In this document: positions 1 through 6,171 of the stretch, piece after piece
Layout: each line of letters opens with the position of its first letter
Position numbering within the stretch: the stretch's first letter is position 1
From: Acidobacteriaceae bacterium
GTDB taxonomy: Bacteria; Acidobacteriota; Terriglobia; Terriglobales; Acidobacteriaceae
Assembly: GCA_003154055.1 (NCBI GenBank)
Contig: PMCH01000251.1
Location: 3,216-10,216 of the forward strand
Length of the DNA stretch: 7,001 nucleotides
Direction: 5' to 3'
The notes under the pieces: generated by a model
The model's database searches: none
The model's input: only the letters and a program-made list of their open reading frames with translations
What the model was told of the DNA's origin: nothing
Made by a program: the position numbers and the translations under genes

Positions 1-70
1 CTGGTCGCCAGTCGTCAGCCGTTCGCTGGGTTCTTGCGGGGTAGGGGTTTGCCTGACGACCATCGACTAG
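1..70. repeat. degenerate inverted repeat upstream of nuoI
   Basis: Bases 1-18 (CTGGTCGCCAGTCGTCAG) pair with bases 53-70 in inverted orientation at 14 of 18 positions, with an uninterrupted 8-bp core (CAGTCGTC region against CTGACGAC at 53-60). The 34-base spacer is G-rich. The words used (CGAC, GTCG, CTAG) recur loosely again at 70-82. The stretch 1-137 contains no credible gene. The repeat may be the edge of a dispersed intergenic repeat or a terminator for a gene left of the window. With four mismatches and low word complexity, chance similarity is not excluded. Confidence 0.3.
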
Positions 71-137
71 CGACAACGACGATTTGTGATCCACCGCACA
101 TTGGCCGGTTTGGCGCCAGTGGTATCCTAAACGCGCT

Positions 138-599
138 ATGGGAATGACCGCGATCGTCCGGAAGGTGTTCCTGGTGGACCTGATCCAGGGGCTGAAGGTT
201 ACGTTCAAGTACCAGCATCCCAAGGAGATCTACACCGAGCAGTATCCGCTGGAGCGGCCGCAGGTGGCCGAACGCTACCGAGGAGCGCCGCGGCTCAACG
301 TGAACCCCGACACGGACGAAACCCTCTGCATTTCCTGCGACCTGTGTGCGCTGGCTTGCCCCGAAAACCTGATCGTGGTGTCGAGCGAGCGCAATGAAAA
401 GACCCGCCGCAAAGAGCTCACCAACTTCACCTACGACCTGAGCCGCTGCATGTTCTGCGGCCTGTGCGAAGACGCCTGCCCCACGGACGCACTCGAACTG
501 ACGCAGGACTTTGAACTGGCCAACTACACTCGCGAAGACATGATCTGGGACCGCGAGACACTGGAGAAGGGTCCACTACCGACGGTGTACAGGAAGTAG
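138..599 (+). CDS. nuoI: NADH-quinone oxidoreductase subunit I (NuoI)
   Basis: This is the 153-residue ferredoxin-like subunit of respiratory Complex I (NDH-1). In the family it sits in the peripheral arm at the membrane junction and carries clusters N6a and N6b, which pass electrons from the NADH side to N2 in NuoB and on to quinone. Two complete 4Fe-4S motifs are visible: CISCDLCALACP (Cys64, 67, 70, 74) and CMFCGLCEDACP (Cys104, 107, 110, 114). The N-terminal stretch GLKVTFKYQHPKEIYTEQYP and the conserved region between the motifs (ELTNFTYDLSRC) are typical of NuoI rather than of generic ferredoxins. It is shorter than the roughly 180-residue E. coli protein, mainly at the termini. ATG 138 has no clear Shine-Dalgarno sequence, and an in-frame ATG at 144 is an alternative start. 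The next gene is a histidine kinase, not nuoJ, so nuoI is either the last gene of a partial nuo cluster or isolated. The family call is firm. Confidence 0.96.
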   Translation: MGMTAIVRKVFLVDLIQGLKVTFKYQHPKEIYTEQYPLERPQVAERYRGAPRLNVNPDTDETLCISCDLCALACPENLIVVSSERNEKTRRKELTNFTYDLSRCMFCGLCEDACPTDALELTQDFELANYTREDMIWDRETLEKGPLPTVYRK

Positions 600-676
600 C
601 CCGAGCCCGCATCCAGCCCAGCGATTAACCGAGCGATCCAAGCAGTTTCGCTAGCCTGCCCGCCCCCGACAGGACA

Positions 677-706
677 TGCCCACCTGCACGGTGGCAAGTG
701 TTCTTT
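677..706 (+). terminator. possible weak terminator hairpin after nuoI
   Basis: TGC-C-CACC (677-684) can pair with GGTG-GCA (690-696) around a 5-base loop, giving a 7-bp stem with one bulged C. It is followed a few bases later by TTCTTT (701-706). The stem is short and the T tract is interrupted and offset, so this is a candidate only. It lies 78 bases after the nuoI stop codon. Confidence 0.25.
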
Positions 707-846
707 GGAGAGTCCCCGCCCATCTGATCGCTAAAGCCGATCCCAACGCCGCCGATGTCTGTCCTCATGTGGGGATGTTGTGGGGCGTCGTTCAGCCGCG
801 GTTTGCGCTGAGTTCGCGACGAAAACACCAGAAAGAGCATAGCGGC

Positions 847-851
847 AGAGG
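847..851 (+). promoter_or_regulatory. Shine-Dalgarno deciding the kinase start
   Basis: AGAGG lies 7 bases before ATG 859. This supports starting the histidine kinase at 859 rather than at the upstream in-frame ATGs at 676 or 775, which have no comparable site. Confidence 0.6.
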
Positions 852-858
852 CGAGACG

Positions 859-1803
859 ATGGCTGGGGCAGTTGCTTCCAATCCGGGTAAGGGACCGCGG
901 GTTTTGCTCATCGAGGGGAACGTGGCGGGCCAGGGGGCGTCGGTTCGCGAACTGCCATATGACAAGTTTGTGATCGCAGGCGTCGACACACCCACGGGTG
1001 AGGGATTCCATGACTGGCTGGTTGCCAACAAGCAGTGCCCATGCAAGCCCCGAGCGCACGCTGAGGAAGAACTGGCACGAAAGGTCGAGGAACTGGCCCG
1101 CTCCAACCGCGAACTGGAACAATTTGCTTATGTTGCCTCGCATGACCTGCAGGAACCGCTGCGCATGGTGGCCGCCTACACGCAGCTGTTAGGCGAACGA
1201 TATCGCGGGCGGCTTGATGAAACGGCTGACAAGTACATCGGGTACGCGACCGAGGGTGCCCTGCGCATGCAGACCCTGATCCAGGACCTACTAGAGTTCT
1301 CCCGCGTGGGGCGGAATGAGACGGTTGCCCGGAAGGCCGATTGCAATGCGGTGGTGAAAAACGTTTTGCTGAACCTGCAATCTTCGATTCAGGAAAGCGG
1401 CGCGGCGGTCGCGTGCGAGGCGCTTCCTGTGGTCCCGGCGGATCGTTCCCAACTGTCCCAGGTTTTCCAGAACCTGATCGGGAACGCCATCAAGTTCCGA
1501 AAGCAGGAACCGCCCATGATTTCCGTGCGGGCCGAGCGAGCCGGCGAGTGCTGGGTATTCAGTGTGAGCGACAACGGGATTGGCGTCGCGCCCGAACACG
1601 CAGAAGCTATTTTTGCCGTTTTTCAGCGCTTGCACACGCAGTCTGAATTCCCAGGCAATGGGATTGGTCTGGCGATCTGCAAGAAGATCATCGAACAGCA
1701 GGGAGGGAGGATCTGGGTGGAGTCGCAAGCGGGCCAGGGTTCCACTTTCAAGTTCACGCTCCCGGCCCCCGATTCGGATGGGCAAGAAGGGGTTGTGCAG
1801 TGA
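859..1803 (+). CDS. soluble sensor histidine kinase, phytochrome-kinase type (HisKA-HATPase)
   Basis: This 314-residue cytoplasmic histidine kinase would autophosphorylate on His95 and pass phosphate to a receiver, most likely the overlapping next gene. Order: N-terminal stretch 13-58 that resembles a shortened receiver (RVLLIEGN at 14-21); signalling-helix coiled coil 66-90 (EEELARKVEELARSNRELEQ); HisKA with the H-box YVASHDLQEPLR (His95); N-box QNLIGNAIKF (Asn205, Asn209); G1 box SDNGIG (Asp238); G2 box GNGIGLAI (266-273); C-terminal STFKFTLP. The H-box and the following LLEFSRVG are characteristic of the Cph1/bacteriophytochrome kinase group, but there is no PAS, GAF or PHY domain, no chromophore site and no membrane segment. 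The input signal is therefore unknown. Its stop overlaps the next start by 4 bases (GTGA). The start is supported by AGAGG at 847-851. The catalytic core looks intact. Confidence 0.93.
   Translation: MAGAVASNPGKGPRVLLIEGNVAGQGASVRELPYDKFVIAGVDTPTGEGFHDWLVANKQCPCKPRAHAEEELARKVEELARSNRELEQFAYVASHDLQEPLRMVAAYTQLLGERYRGRLDETADKYIGYATEGALRMQTLIQDLLEFSRVGRNETVARKADCNAVVKNVLLNLQSSIQESGAAVACEALPVVPADRSQLSQVFQNLIGNAIKFRKQEPPMISVRAERAGECWVFSVSDNGIGVAPEHAEAIFAVFQRLHTQSEFPGNGIGLAICKKIIEQQGGRIWVESQAGQGSTFKFTLPAPDSDGQEGVVQ
1785..1792 (+). promoter_or_regulatory. Shine-Dalgarno for the GTG-started receiver
   Basis: AGAAGGGG lies inside the last codons of the kinase gene, 7 bases before GTG 1800. It supports the GTG start, which overlaps the kinase stop codon as GTGA and implies translational coupling of the pair. 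Confidence 0.65.
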
Positions 1804-2270
1804 AGCGGATACCGGAAGTGCTGCTGGTGGACGACAACCCGGCTGACGTGGTCCTAGCACGGGAAGCCCTGGCGGAGAGCAGGTTTCAGTGTCGCGTGCA
1901 CAGCGTGGTGGACGGCGAGGAAGCGATTGCCTTCCTTCGTCACGAAGGCATGTACGCGAACGCGGAGCGGCCCGATCTGATGATCCTCGACTTGAATCTG
2001 CCCAAGAAAGATGGTCCCACGGTGCTGGCGGAAGTGAGGGCGGATCCGGAACTGCGCGATCTTCCGGTGGTAGTTTTTACGACCTCACAATGGAGCCGCG
2101 ATGTCGAGCGCAGCTACGAACTGGGGGCGAACTGCTATGTCAGCAAGCCGGTGAGTCTGCGGGAATATTTCTCCGCGGTGCAATCAATCGAACAGTTCTG
2201 GCTCGGTTTCGCGAGCCTGCCACAAAAGAGGACTGATGGACCCACAAGCGACAAGTGTATTGCTCATTGA
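1800..2270 (+). CDS. stand-alone response regulator, Rcp1-like receiver
   Basis: This 156-residue single-domain receiver has no output domain. The phosphorylation pocket is complete: acidic pair Asp11-Asp12 (LLVDDNPAD), phosphoacceptor Asp64 (LMILDLNLP), the Thr pair at 94-95 (VVFTTS) and Lys116 (YVSKP). The extended loop before the acceptor strand (HEGMYANAERPDL, 48-60) and the ending SIEQFWL are hallmarks of the Rcp1 family, which partners phytochrome-type kinases. That matches the kinase it overlaps by 4 bases, so the two probably form a cognate pair. The start is GTG with a good Shine-Dalgarno sequence. The last 35 bases overlap the hybrid kinase gene in another frame, and the tail after residue 140 is not part of the receiver fold. 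With no DNA-binding domain, it probably acts as a phosphate shuttle or through protein contacts. Confidence 0.93.
   Translation: MKRIPEVLLVDDNPADVVLAREALAESRFQCRVHSVVDGEEAIAFLRHEGMYANAERPDLMILDLNLPKKDGPTVLAEVRADPELRDLPVVVFTTSQWSRDVERSYELGANCYVSKPVSLREYFSAVQSIEQFWLGFASLPQKRTDGPTSDKCIAH
2227..2232 (+). promoter_or_regulatory. Shine-Dalgarno for the hybrid kinase, inside the receiver gene
   Basis: AGAGGA ends 3 bases before ATG 2236 and lies within the upstream receiver gene, whose stop comes 35 bases after this start. The spacing is short but usable. It supports ATG 2236, which leaves a full receiver domain in the product. Confidence 0.5.
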
Positions 2271-3834
2271 GGATAACCCTGGGGACGCGGACCTGGTCCG
2301 GTTGCGACTGGTGGAGGGGCGACCTGCGGTACGGGTGAACTGCGTCCGGCGCCTTTCCGACGGCCTCGCGGCCCTCAGCAATGAAATGCCGTCGCTGGTG
2401 CTGCTGGACCTGAACCTCCCGGACAGCCACGGCGCGGAAACTTTTCGCAGAGTGCTGGAGAAAGCTCCGAACGTGCCCGTGGTCGTGCTCTCGGGACAGG
2501 ACGATGAAGCGCTGGCGATCAAGGCGGTGCATCAGGGAGTGCAGGATTACCTGATCAAAGGCGACATTACCAGCAAGCATCTGGAACGCGCCCTGCGCTA
2601 CGCAGTGGAACGGCAGGGGCTGTTGCGCTCATTGGAGATCACGCGGAAACAGCAACTGGAATTCAAGAACCAGTTCTTGTCGCACGTATCGCACGAGTTG
2701 CGCACCCCGCTGACCTGCATCCACCAGTACGTCACGCTGCTGCTGGACGGACTGGCTGGTCCAATTGCGCCGGTGCAGTCGGACCATCTCAAGACCGTCC
2801 TGAAGAGTGTGAGCCAGTTACACGCGATGATCCGCGACCTGCTCGAAGCGACGCGTGCAGAAAGCGGCAAGCTGCGGGTGGAACCACGGTGCGTTTCCAT
2901 CGGAGATCTGATCGCGCAGGCGGTGACGATGATGCGGCCGACGGCGGCGGAAAAGCGGGTGGGCCTGGAGCTGGCGGTGGACCAACGGATCCCGCTGGTC
3001 TACGCGGATCCGGACCGGGCGCTGGAAGTGCTCATCAACCTGATCGACAACGGGATCAAGTTCACGCCTCCCGAGGGGTCGGTGACGGTGAAGGCGTGCG
3101 TGGTGGAGACCGATCCAAGCGCGGTCTACATCTCGGTGAGCGACACGGGGCGGGGCATCAACCCCGGCGCGCTGCCCCTGATCTTCGAGCGGCTCTATCA
3201 GGATTCCGAAGCGGTGGACGGCAACCGGTCCGGTCTCGGGCTGGGGCTGTACATCGCTAGGGAACTGGTGGCGCTGCAGGGTGGCCGGATGTGGGCGGCC
3301 AGCGAACTGGGCAGCGGAAGCACATTCTCATTCACGCTGCCGTTCTTTTCGCTCGCCAAGTTGCTGTATCCAGTCGTCTCCTGCGAAGGGCAGTTGCGCG
3401 AATCGCTGGTATTGGTGAGGGTGGAACTGACGCCGCTGCCAATATCACTGCGCGGGAACTGGAAAGAAATCTGCCACCAATCGCTGGAATTGCTACGCCG
3501 CTGCGTCTACGTGGACAAAGATCTGGTGCTACCGCAGATGGGCAACAACGGAACGGCAGAAACGTTGTTCGTGGTGGCGTCGACCGATATGGCCGGCGTG
3601 AACATCATGATGGAACGCATCCGGGAGCAGATGAACACGCTGCCGCTGTTGCAGGCGGGGGAAGGCACGCTACGAGTAACGGCAGACTCCTTGCCGGCCC
3701 GGGCGGCGTCCGATGCGAGAACCCTGGAACAGCAGGTGTGGGGAGTTTCCGATTGCGTCACCGAAATGATCCTGCACGGGTTGGGCTGCAAATCGAATTC
3801 CAAGCAAGAGGAGAGCCGCGAGTATGCACACTGA
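2236..3834 (+). CDS. hybrid receiver-histidine kinase with degenerate GGDEF-like C-terminal domain
   Basis: This 532-residue protein has no membrane segment or signal peptide. Residues 7-120 form a receiver with Glu12-Asp13 (LLIEDNPGD), acceptor Asp58 (LLDLNLPD), Ser86 and Lys108 (YLIKGD). A short helix leads to HisKA with phosphoacceptor His153 (SHVSHELRTPL). The ATPase domain has N-box NLIDNGIKFTP (Asn272), G1 SDTGRGI (Asp303), G2 GLGLGLYIA (333-341) and a final GSTFSFTLP (361-369). It is thus a kinase with an N-terminal receiver, able to be controlled by another kinase's phosphate. Residues 370-532 form an extra domain. Its LVLVRVEL strand, the segment DLVLPQM near 429-435, then ETLFVVAST and MMERIREQM follow the layout of a GGDEF (diguanylate cyclase) domain, but the active-site signature is replaced by GNNGTAET, so cyclase activity is not expected. 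That last assignment is inference. The gene overlaps its neighbours by 35 and 11 bases. Confidence 0.92.
   Translation: MDPQATSVLLIEDNPGDADLVRLRLVEGRPAVRVNCVRRLSDGLAALSNEMPSLVLLDLNLPDSHGAETFRRVLEKAPNVPVVVLSGQDDEALAIKAVHQGVQDYLIKGDITSKHLERALRYAVERQGLLRSLEITRKQQLEFKNQFLSHVSHELRTPLTCIHQYVTLLLDGLAGPIAPVQSDHLKTVLKSVSQLHAMIRDLLEATRAESGKLRVEPRCVSIGDLIAQAVTMMRPTAAEKRVGLELAVDQRIPLVYADPDRALEVLINLIDNGIKFTPPEGSVTVKACVVETDPSAVYISVSDTGRGINPGALPLIFERLYQDSEAVDGNRSGLGLGLYIARELVALQGGRMWAASELGSGSTFSFTLPFFSLAKLLYPVVSCEGQLRESLVLVRVELTPLPISLRGNWKEICHQSLELLRRCVYVDKDLVLPQMGNNGTAETLFVVASTDMAGVNIMMERIREQMNTLPLLQAGEGTLRVTADSLPARAASDARTLEQQVWGVSDCVTEMILHGLGCKSNSKQEESREYAH
3806..3815 (+). promoter_or_regulatory. strong Shine-Dalgarno for the final receiver gene
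   Basis: AAGAGGAGAG lies 8 bases before ATG 3824, inside the 3' end of the hybrid kinase gene. It is the best ribosome binding site in the operon, suggesting that the last receiver is made in at least equal amounts to the kinase. Confidence 0.65.
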
Positions 3835-4261
3835 GAACAGAACTGAGAAGGCGGCAACGAATCGGCCGAAGATCATGGTGGTGGACGACGATCCGGATCT
3901 CCGGCATGCCCTGAATGTGCGTTTGCGGGCGAATCACTACGAAATCGTCAATGCTTCCGACGGCTTTTCGGCCCTCGCTCTGGCCCAGAAAGAACATCCG
4001 AACCTGATTATCCTCGACCTGGGGCTGCCGGCAGGCGACGGATTTCTGGTGCTGAGGAACCTGAAGACGTTTCCTTCCCTGGCGCTCACTCCGGTGATCG
4101 TGCTCACGGCGCGTGATCCGCAGGCCAACGCGCAGCGCACCCTTAACTCCGGTGCCATCGCATTTTTCCAGAAGCCGGCCGACAACAACGAACTGCTGAG
4201 TGTGATTCGAATGAGTCTGGAGGCGGCATCCTCACCAGCGACGCCCCGATTGCCAGCGTAG
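3824..4261 (+). CDS. stand-alone response regulator (CheY-like receiver)
   Basis: This 145-residue single-domain receiver has all pocket residues: acidic cluster Asp21-Asp22-Asp23 (IMVVDDDPD), phosphoacceptor Asp65 (LIILDLGLP), Thr95 (IVLTAR) and Lys117 (FFQKPAD). It resembles the receiver half of OmpR/PhoB-type regulators, but the protein ends after helix 5 with a short Ala/Pro-rich tail (ASSPATPRLPA) and has no DNA-binding domain. The first 14 residues are polar and probably disordered. It overlaps the hybrid kinase by 11 bases and has a strong ribosome binding site. It is probably phosphorylated by the hybrid kinase, though specificity cannot be read from the sequence. It is the last gene of the plus-strand block; the next gene converges on it. 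Confidence 0.92.
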   Translation: MHTENRTEKAATNRPKIMVVDDDPDLRHALNVRLRANHYEIVNASDGFSALALAQKEHPNLIILDLGLPAGDGFLVLRNLKTFPSLALTPVIVLTARDPQANAQRTLNSGAIAFFQKPADNNELLSVIRMSLEAASSPATPRLPA

Positions 4262-4320
4262 CGGTGGGGCGTGGTTACCCGGGGACCGCGGCGGGCGGAA
4301 CGGAGTTTGTGGTGCCTTGT
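4262..4320. other. convergent intergenic gap without clear terminator
   Basis: These 59 bases separate two convergent operons. They contain GC-rich, partly self-complementary sequence around GGTTACCCGGGGACC (4272-4286), but the stem is poorly paired and no T run follows on either strand. Termination here may be Rho-dependent or the transcripts may overlap. Confidence 0.4.
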
Positions 4321-5379
4321 TTACTCCGGCGGAAGCGCCATCCCCTGAATATTCCAGGAAATGTAATGCACCGCGCTGTTGGTGGCCAGAATCGCCGACT
4401 TGCCGGGCGCGAAGGCCAGTCCTACCAGGCCCTGGCCTGACACTTCCAGGCTGGCTTGGCCTTCCGGCGTGATCTTGACGATGCCGCGTTTCCCGGCCAG
4501 CGATGCCGCCACGTACAGATTGCCTTGGGCGTCGAAGGCCAGGCCTTGGGGACGTCCGAGGCCACGATAGAACACGGACACGCTTCCGTGTGGGCCTACT
4601 TTGTAGACATTATCGAAGCTGGACGTGCTTGGCCCGGTGACAAATAAATTTCCGCCAGGGCCAAAGGCCAGATGGTAGGCAGAGATGCTGGGCTCCAGGG
4701 TGGCAAAGACAAAAATCTGGCGGTCGCGGGCAATCTTGAAGATGGTGCCGCTGCGGTCGCCAACGTAAAGATTCTCGTCACGATCAAAAGCAATCCCGGT
4801 GGCAATTCCCATGCCCTCGGCGTACGAGGACATCTTGCCATTCGGCGCAACCTGGTACACCGTTCCGTCATAGCGCGAGGAGACATACATCTGGCCCTGG
4901 CGGTCGAAGGCGATGGCGGTTGCGTTCATCATTTCGTTGAGAAAGGGCTTGACCGCGTAATTGGCGTCGATCTTGAAGATGGCGACGGGAACCTTCTGCC
5001 CACGCGGGCCCGAGAATGTCACATAAATATTGCCTTCATGGTCGAGCGCCGGGTTCGCGACGGGGTGCAAATTGTCAGCGATCGGGACCGCCACCTTGAC
5101 AGTGTGGGCATTGCTGAGTTGCCCGTTGGTGCCGACGACGACCGGTCCCGAAACTGCGCTCTCGGGCACGCGCGCGATCAGAAAATCGTCGGAGCTGATC
5201 ACAACCGAACCTTCCACTTCGCCGAAGCGCACCTGCGGGCGGCGCAGTTCCGCGGGGCGCAGACCGCTGCCCACAATCCGGATCTCGCCTCCGGGCAGGG
5301 CAAAGCTGGGGGCCACTGCCGCGATATGCGGCTTGCCATTGACGTTCTTCTTGCCCAAAATGCGGTCTGAAATTCCCAT
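4321..5379 (-). CDS. IPT/TIG plus NHL-type beta-propeller protein
   Basis: This is a 352-residue protein of unknown function. Residues about 17-97 read as an IPT/TIG immunoglobulin-like domain (PHIAAVAPSFALPGGEIRIVG, then GPVVVGTNGQLSN). From about 99 to the end there are repeated propeller blades, each with the pattern xAFDxxGNLYV followed by a strand such as GTVYQVAPNGK: clear copies at AIAFDRQGQMYVSS, GIAFDRDENLYVGD, HLAFGPGGNLFVTG, GLAFDAQGNLYVAA and a worn last copy GLAFAPGKSAILAT. Five to six blades are recognisable, in the style of NHL and SMP-30/gluconolactonase-like propellers. No catalytic residues can be assigned, and ligand or protein binding is the safer guess. There is no signal peptide (start MGISDRILGKKN), although many such proteins are extracytoplasmic. 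ATG 5379 lies 28 bases after the pgpA stop, with only a weak GGGAAA upstream, suggesting it is the last gene of that operon. Confidence 0.85.
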   Translation of the reverse strand: MGISDRILGKKNVNGKPHIAAVAPSFALPGGEIRIVGSGLRPAELRRPQVRFGEVEGSVVISSDDFLIARVPESAVSGPVVVGTNGQLSNAHTVKVAVPIADNLHPVANPALDHEGNIYVTFSGPRGQKVPVAIFKIDANYAVKPFLNEMMNATAIAFDRQGQMYVSSRYDGTVYQVAPNGKMSSYAEGMGIATGIAFDRDENLYVGDRSGTIFKIARDRQIFVFATLEPSISAYHLAFGPGGNLFVTGPSTSSFDNVYKVGPHGSVSVFYRGLGRPQGLAFDAQGNLYVAASLAGKRGIVKITPEGQASLEVSGQGLVGLAFAPGKSAILATNSAVHYISWNIQGMALPPE

Positions 5380-5407
5380 GGGTGTTTCCCGGCCCGAAGC
5401 CGGCAGC

Positions 5408-5959
5408 CTAGCTTATTAGAAGTCCAAAATGCAGCAACAGATGCATGACCGCCAGAGCATAGAGCCCCGCACCCAGATCATCCACCACAATTCCAATGCC
5501 TTCCGGTAAACGCTCCAACTGGCGAACCGGCGGCGGTTTCAGGATGTCGAAGACACGAAAAAGTATAAGTCCCGCGAGAAAAGTTTTCCAACCAAGCGGC
5601 ACGCCAATCAGCGTGACCAACTGGCCGGCCACTTCGTCAATTACCACAAATTGCGGGTCTCTCAGCCCGGAAGACCGGGCGACGCGGGTAGCGGCGGGAA
5701 TCCCAATCAGCGTGACGATCGTGGCCGCGACGATCGTTGTCCCGGTCCGGAACTCGACCGGAATGCGCGAACTGGCGAGATACCAGAGGACGGCCGCAGC
5801 CACCGATCCCCAAGTACCCGGACCGGGCTTGAGACGGCCGACGCCGAAGAATGTGGCGACCAGGGTGGCCCAGAGCGGTCCTTGGGACCGGGACGTCCTC
5901 GCGACAGCCGAAGGGCCGGCGCTACGGTCGGAACTCGTGGCTTCGGGTGGGTGATTCAT
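5408..5959 (-). CDS. pgpA: phosphatidylglycerophosphatase A (PgpA)
   Basis: This 183-residue integral membrane enzyme would remove the phosphate from phosphatidylglycerophosphate to give phosphatidylglycerol, a step in membrane lipid synthesis. Family motifs are clear: GVGRLKPGPGTWGS (39-52), the acidic motif VVIDEVAGQLVT (105-116), LFRVFDILKPPPV (133-145) and GIGIVVDDLGAGLYA (154-168), including Asp108, Glu109, Asp138, Asp160 and Asp161, which in this family lie around the metal-dependent active site. Hydrophobic stretches near 29-62, 74-90, 110-133 and 162-181 fit a four-helix membrane protein. The first 28 residues are a polar Ser/Ala/Arg-rich extension. ATG 5959 overlaps the yacG stop as ATGA, indicating translational coupling. 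The frame is open further upstream through yacG, but that part has no family character. Confidence 0.94.
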   Translation of the reverse strand: MNHPPEATSSDRSAGPSAVARTSRSQGPLWATLVATFFGVGRLKPGPGTWGSVAAAVLWYLASSRIPVEFRTGTTIVAATIVTLIGIPAATRVARSSGLRDPQFVVIDEVAGQLVTLIGVPLGWKTFLAGLILFRVFDILKPPPVRQLERLPEGIGIVVDDLGAGLYALAVMHLLLHFGLLIS

Positions 5960-6165
5960 TGCTCGTCGGGATTTTCCGGGTTGTTGTCGGGGATGCCTTC
6001 GTCCGCGTCTTTGAGCGGGGACGAGATCACATACGCTCCGCTCGCCCATCTGCCCAGATCGATCGTCCGGCACCGCTCGCTGCAAAAAGGGAAGTCGGCA
6101 TCCGTGTTCTTCACGGCCTTCTTGCAGATCGGGCAGCGGAGTTTGAGAGAGCGTTTGCGGGGCAT
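5956..6165 (-). CDS. yacG: zinc-finger DNA gyrase inhibitor YacG
   Basis: This 69-residue protein matches the YacG family (65 residues in E. coli), which in E. coli binds one zinc ion and inhibits DNA gyrase through GyrB. The zinc ligands are Cys11, Cys14, Cys28 and Cys32 (CPIC, 13 residues, CSERC), followed by the signature RCRTIDLGRWASGAYVI (31-47). The C-terminal tail is acidic and Asn/Pro/Asp-rich and probably disordered, as usual for the family. The start at 6165 gives the expected N-terminus MPRKRSLKLRCP. No Shine-Dalgarno sequence is visible: the upstream 13 bases are CTGCAATCGTCCG-like and beyond them begins a large inverted repeat. The stop overlaps the pgpA start by 4 bases. Confidence 0.93.
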   Translation of the reverse strand: MPRKRSLKLRCPICKKAVKNTDADFPFCSERCRTIDLGRWASGAYVISSPLKDADEGIPDNNPENPDEQ

Positions 6166-6171
6166 ACGGAC

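Larger units (their letters stand above)
600..858. other. intergenic region between nuoI and the kinase operon
   Basis: These 259 bases must hold the 3' end of the nuoI transcript and probably the promoter of the kinase operon. The kinase frame stays open upstream to an ATG at 676, but the translated extension has no domain character and lacks a ribosome binding site, so I treat it as non-coding. I see no convincing sigma-70-type -35/-10 pair. Apart from the weak hairpin at 677-696, nothing structured stands out. Confidence 0.6.

Noticed and set aside
676..858. 61-residue N-terminal extension of the first histidine kinase from ATG 676
   Set aside because: The extension has no domain pattern and no ribosome binding site, whereas ATG 859 has AGAGG 7 bases upstream and begins just before the first conserved strand.
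625..1143. 172-residue open frame on the minus strand opposite the kinase
   Set aside because: It overlaps an unmistakable histidine kinase, and its translation shows no recognisable family features. Long opposite-strand frames are expected in GC-rich genes.
859..2270. Kinase-receiver pair as a phytochrome light-sensing system
   Set aside because: The kinase has phytochrome-type HisKA and an Rcp1-like partner, but no PAS, GAF or PHY domain and no biliverdin-binding region, so light sensing is not supported.
2889..3914. Two plus-strand frames (123 and 207 residues) inside and beyond the hybrid kinase
   Set aside because: They are Gly/Arg/Ala-rich shifted readings of the kinase ATPase and C-terminal domains and of the next receiver gene, with no family features of their own.
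4272..4286. GC-rich near-palindrome as a terminator between the convergent operons
   Set aside because: Pairing is broken at several positions and no T tract follows on either strand.
4672..5370. 232-residue open frame on the plus strand opposite the propeller gene
   Set aside because: It mirrors the repeated blades of the minus-strand propeller protein and has a composition typical of an antisense shadow. The minus-strand reading has clear blade motifs.
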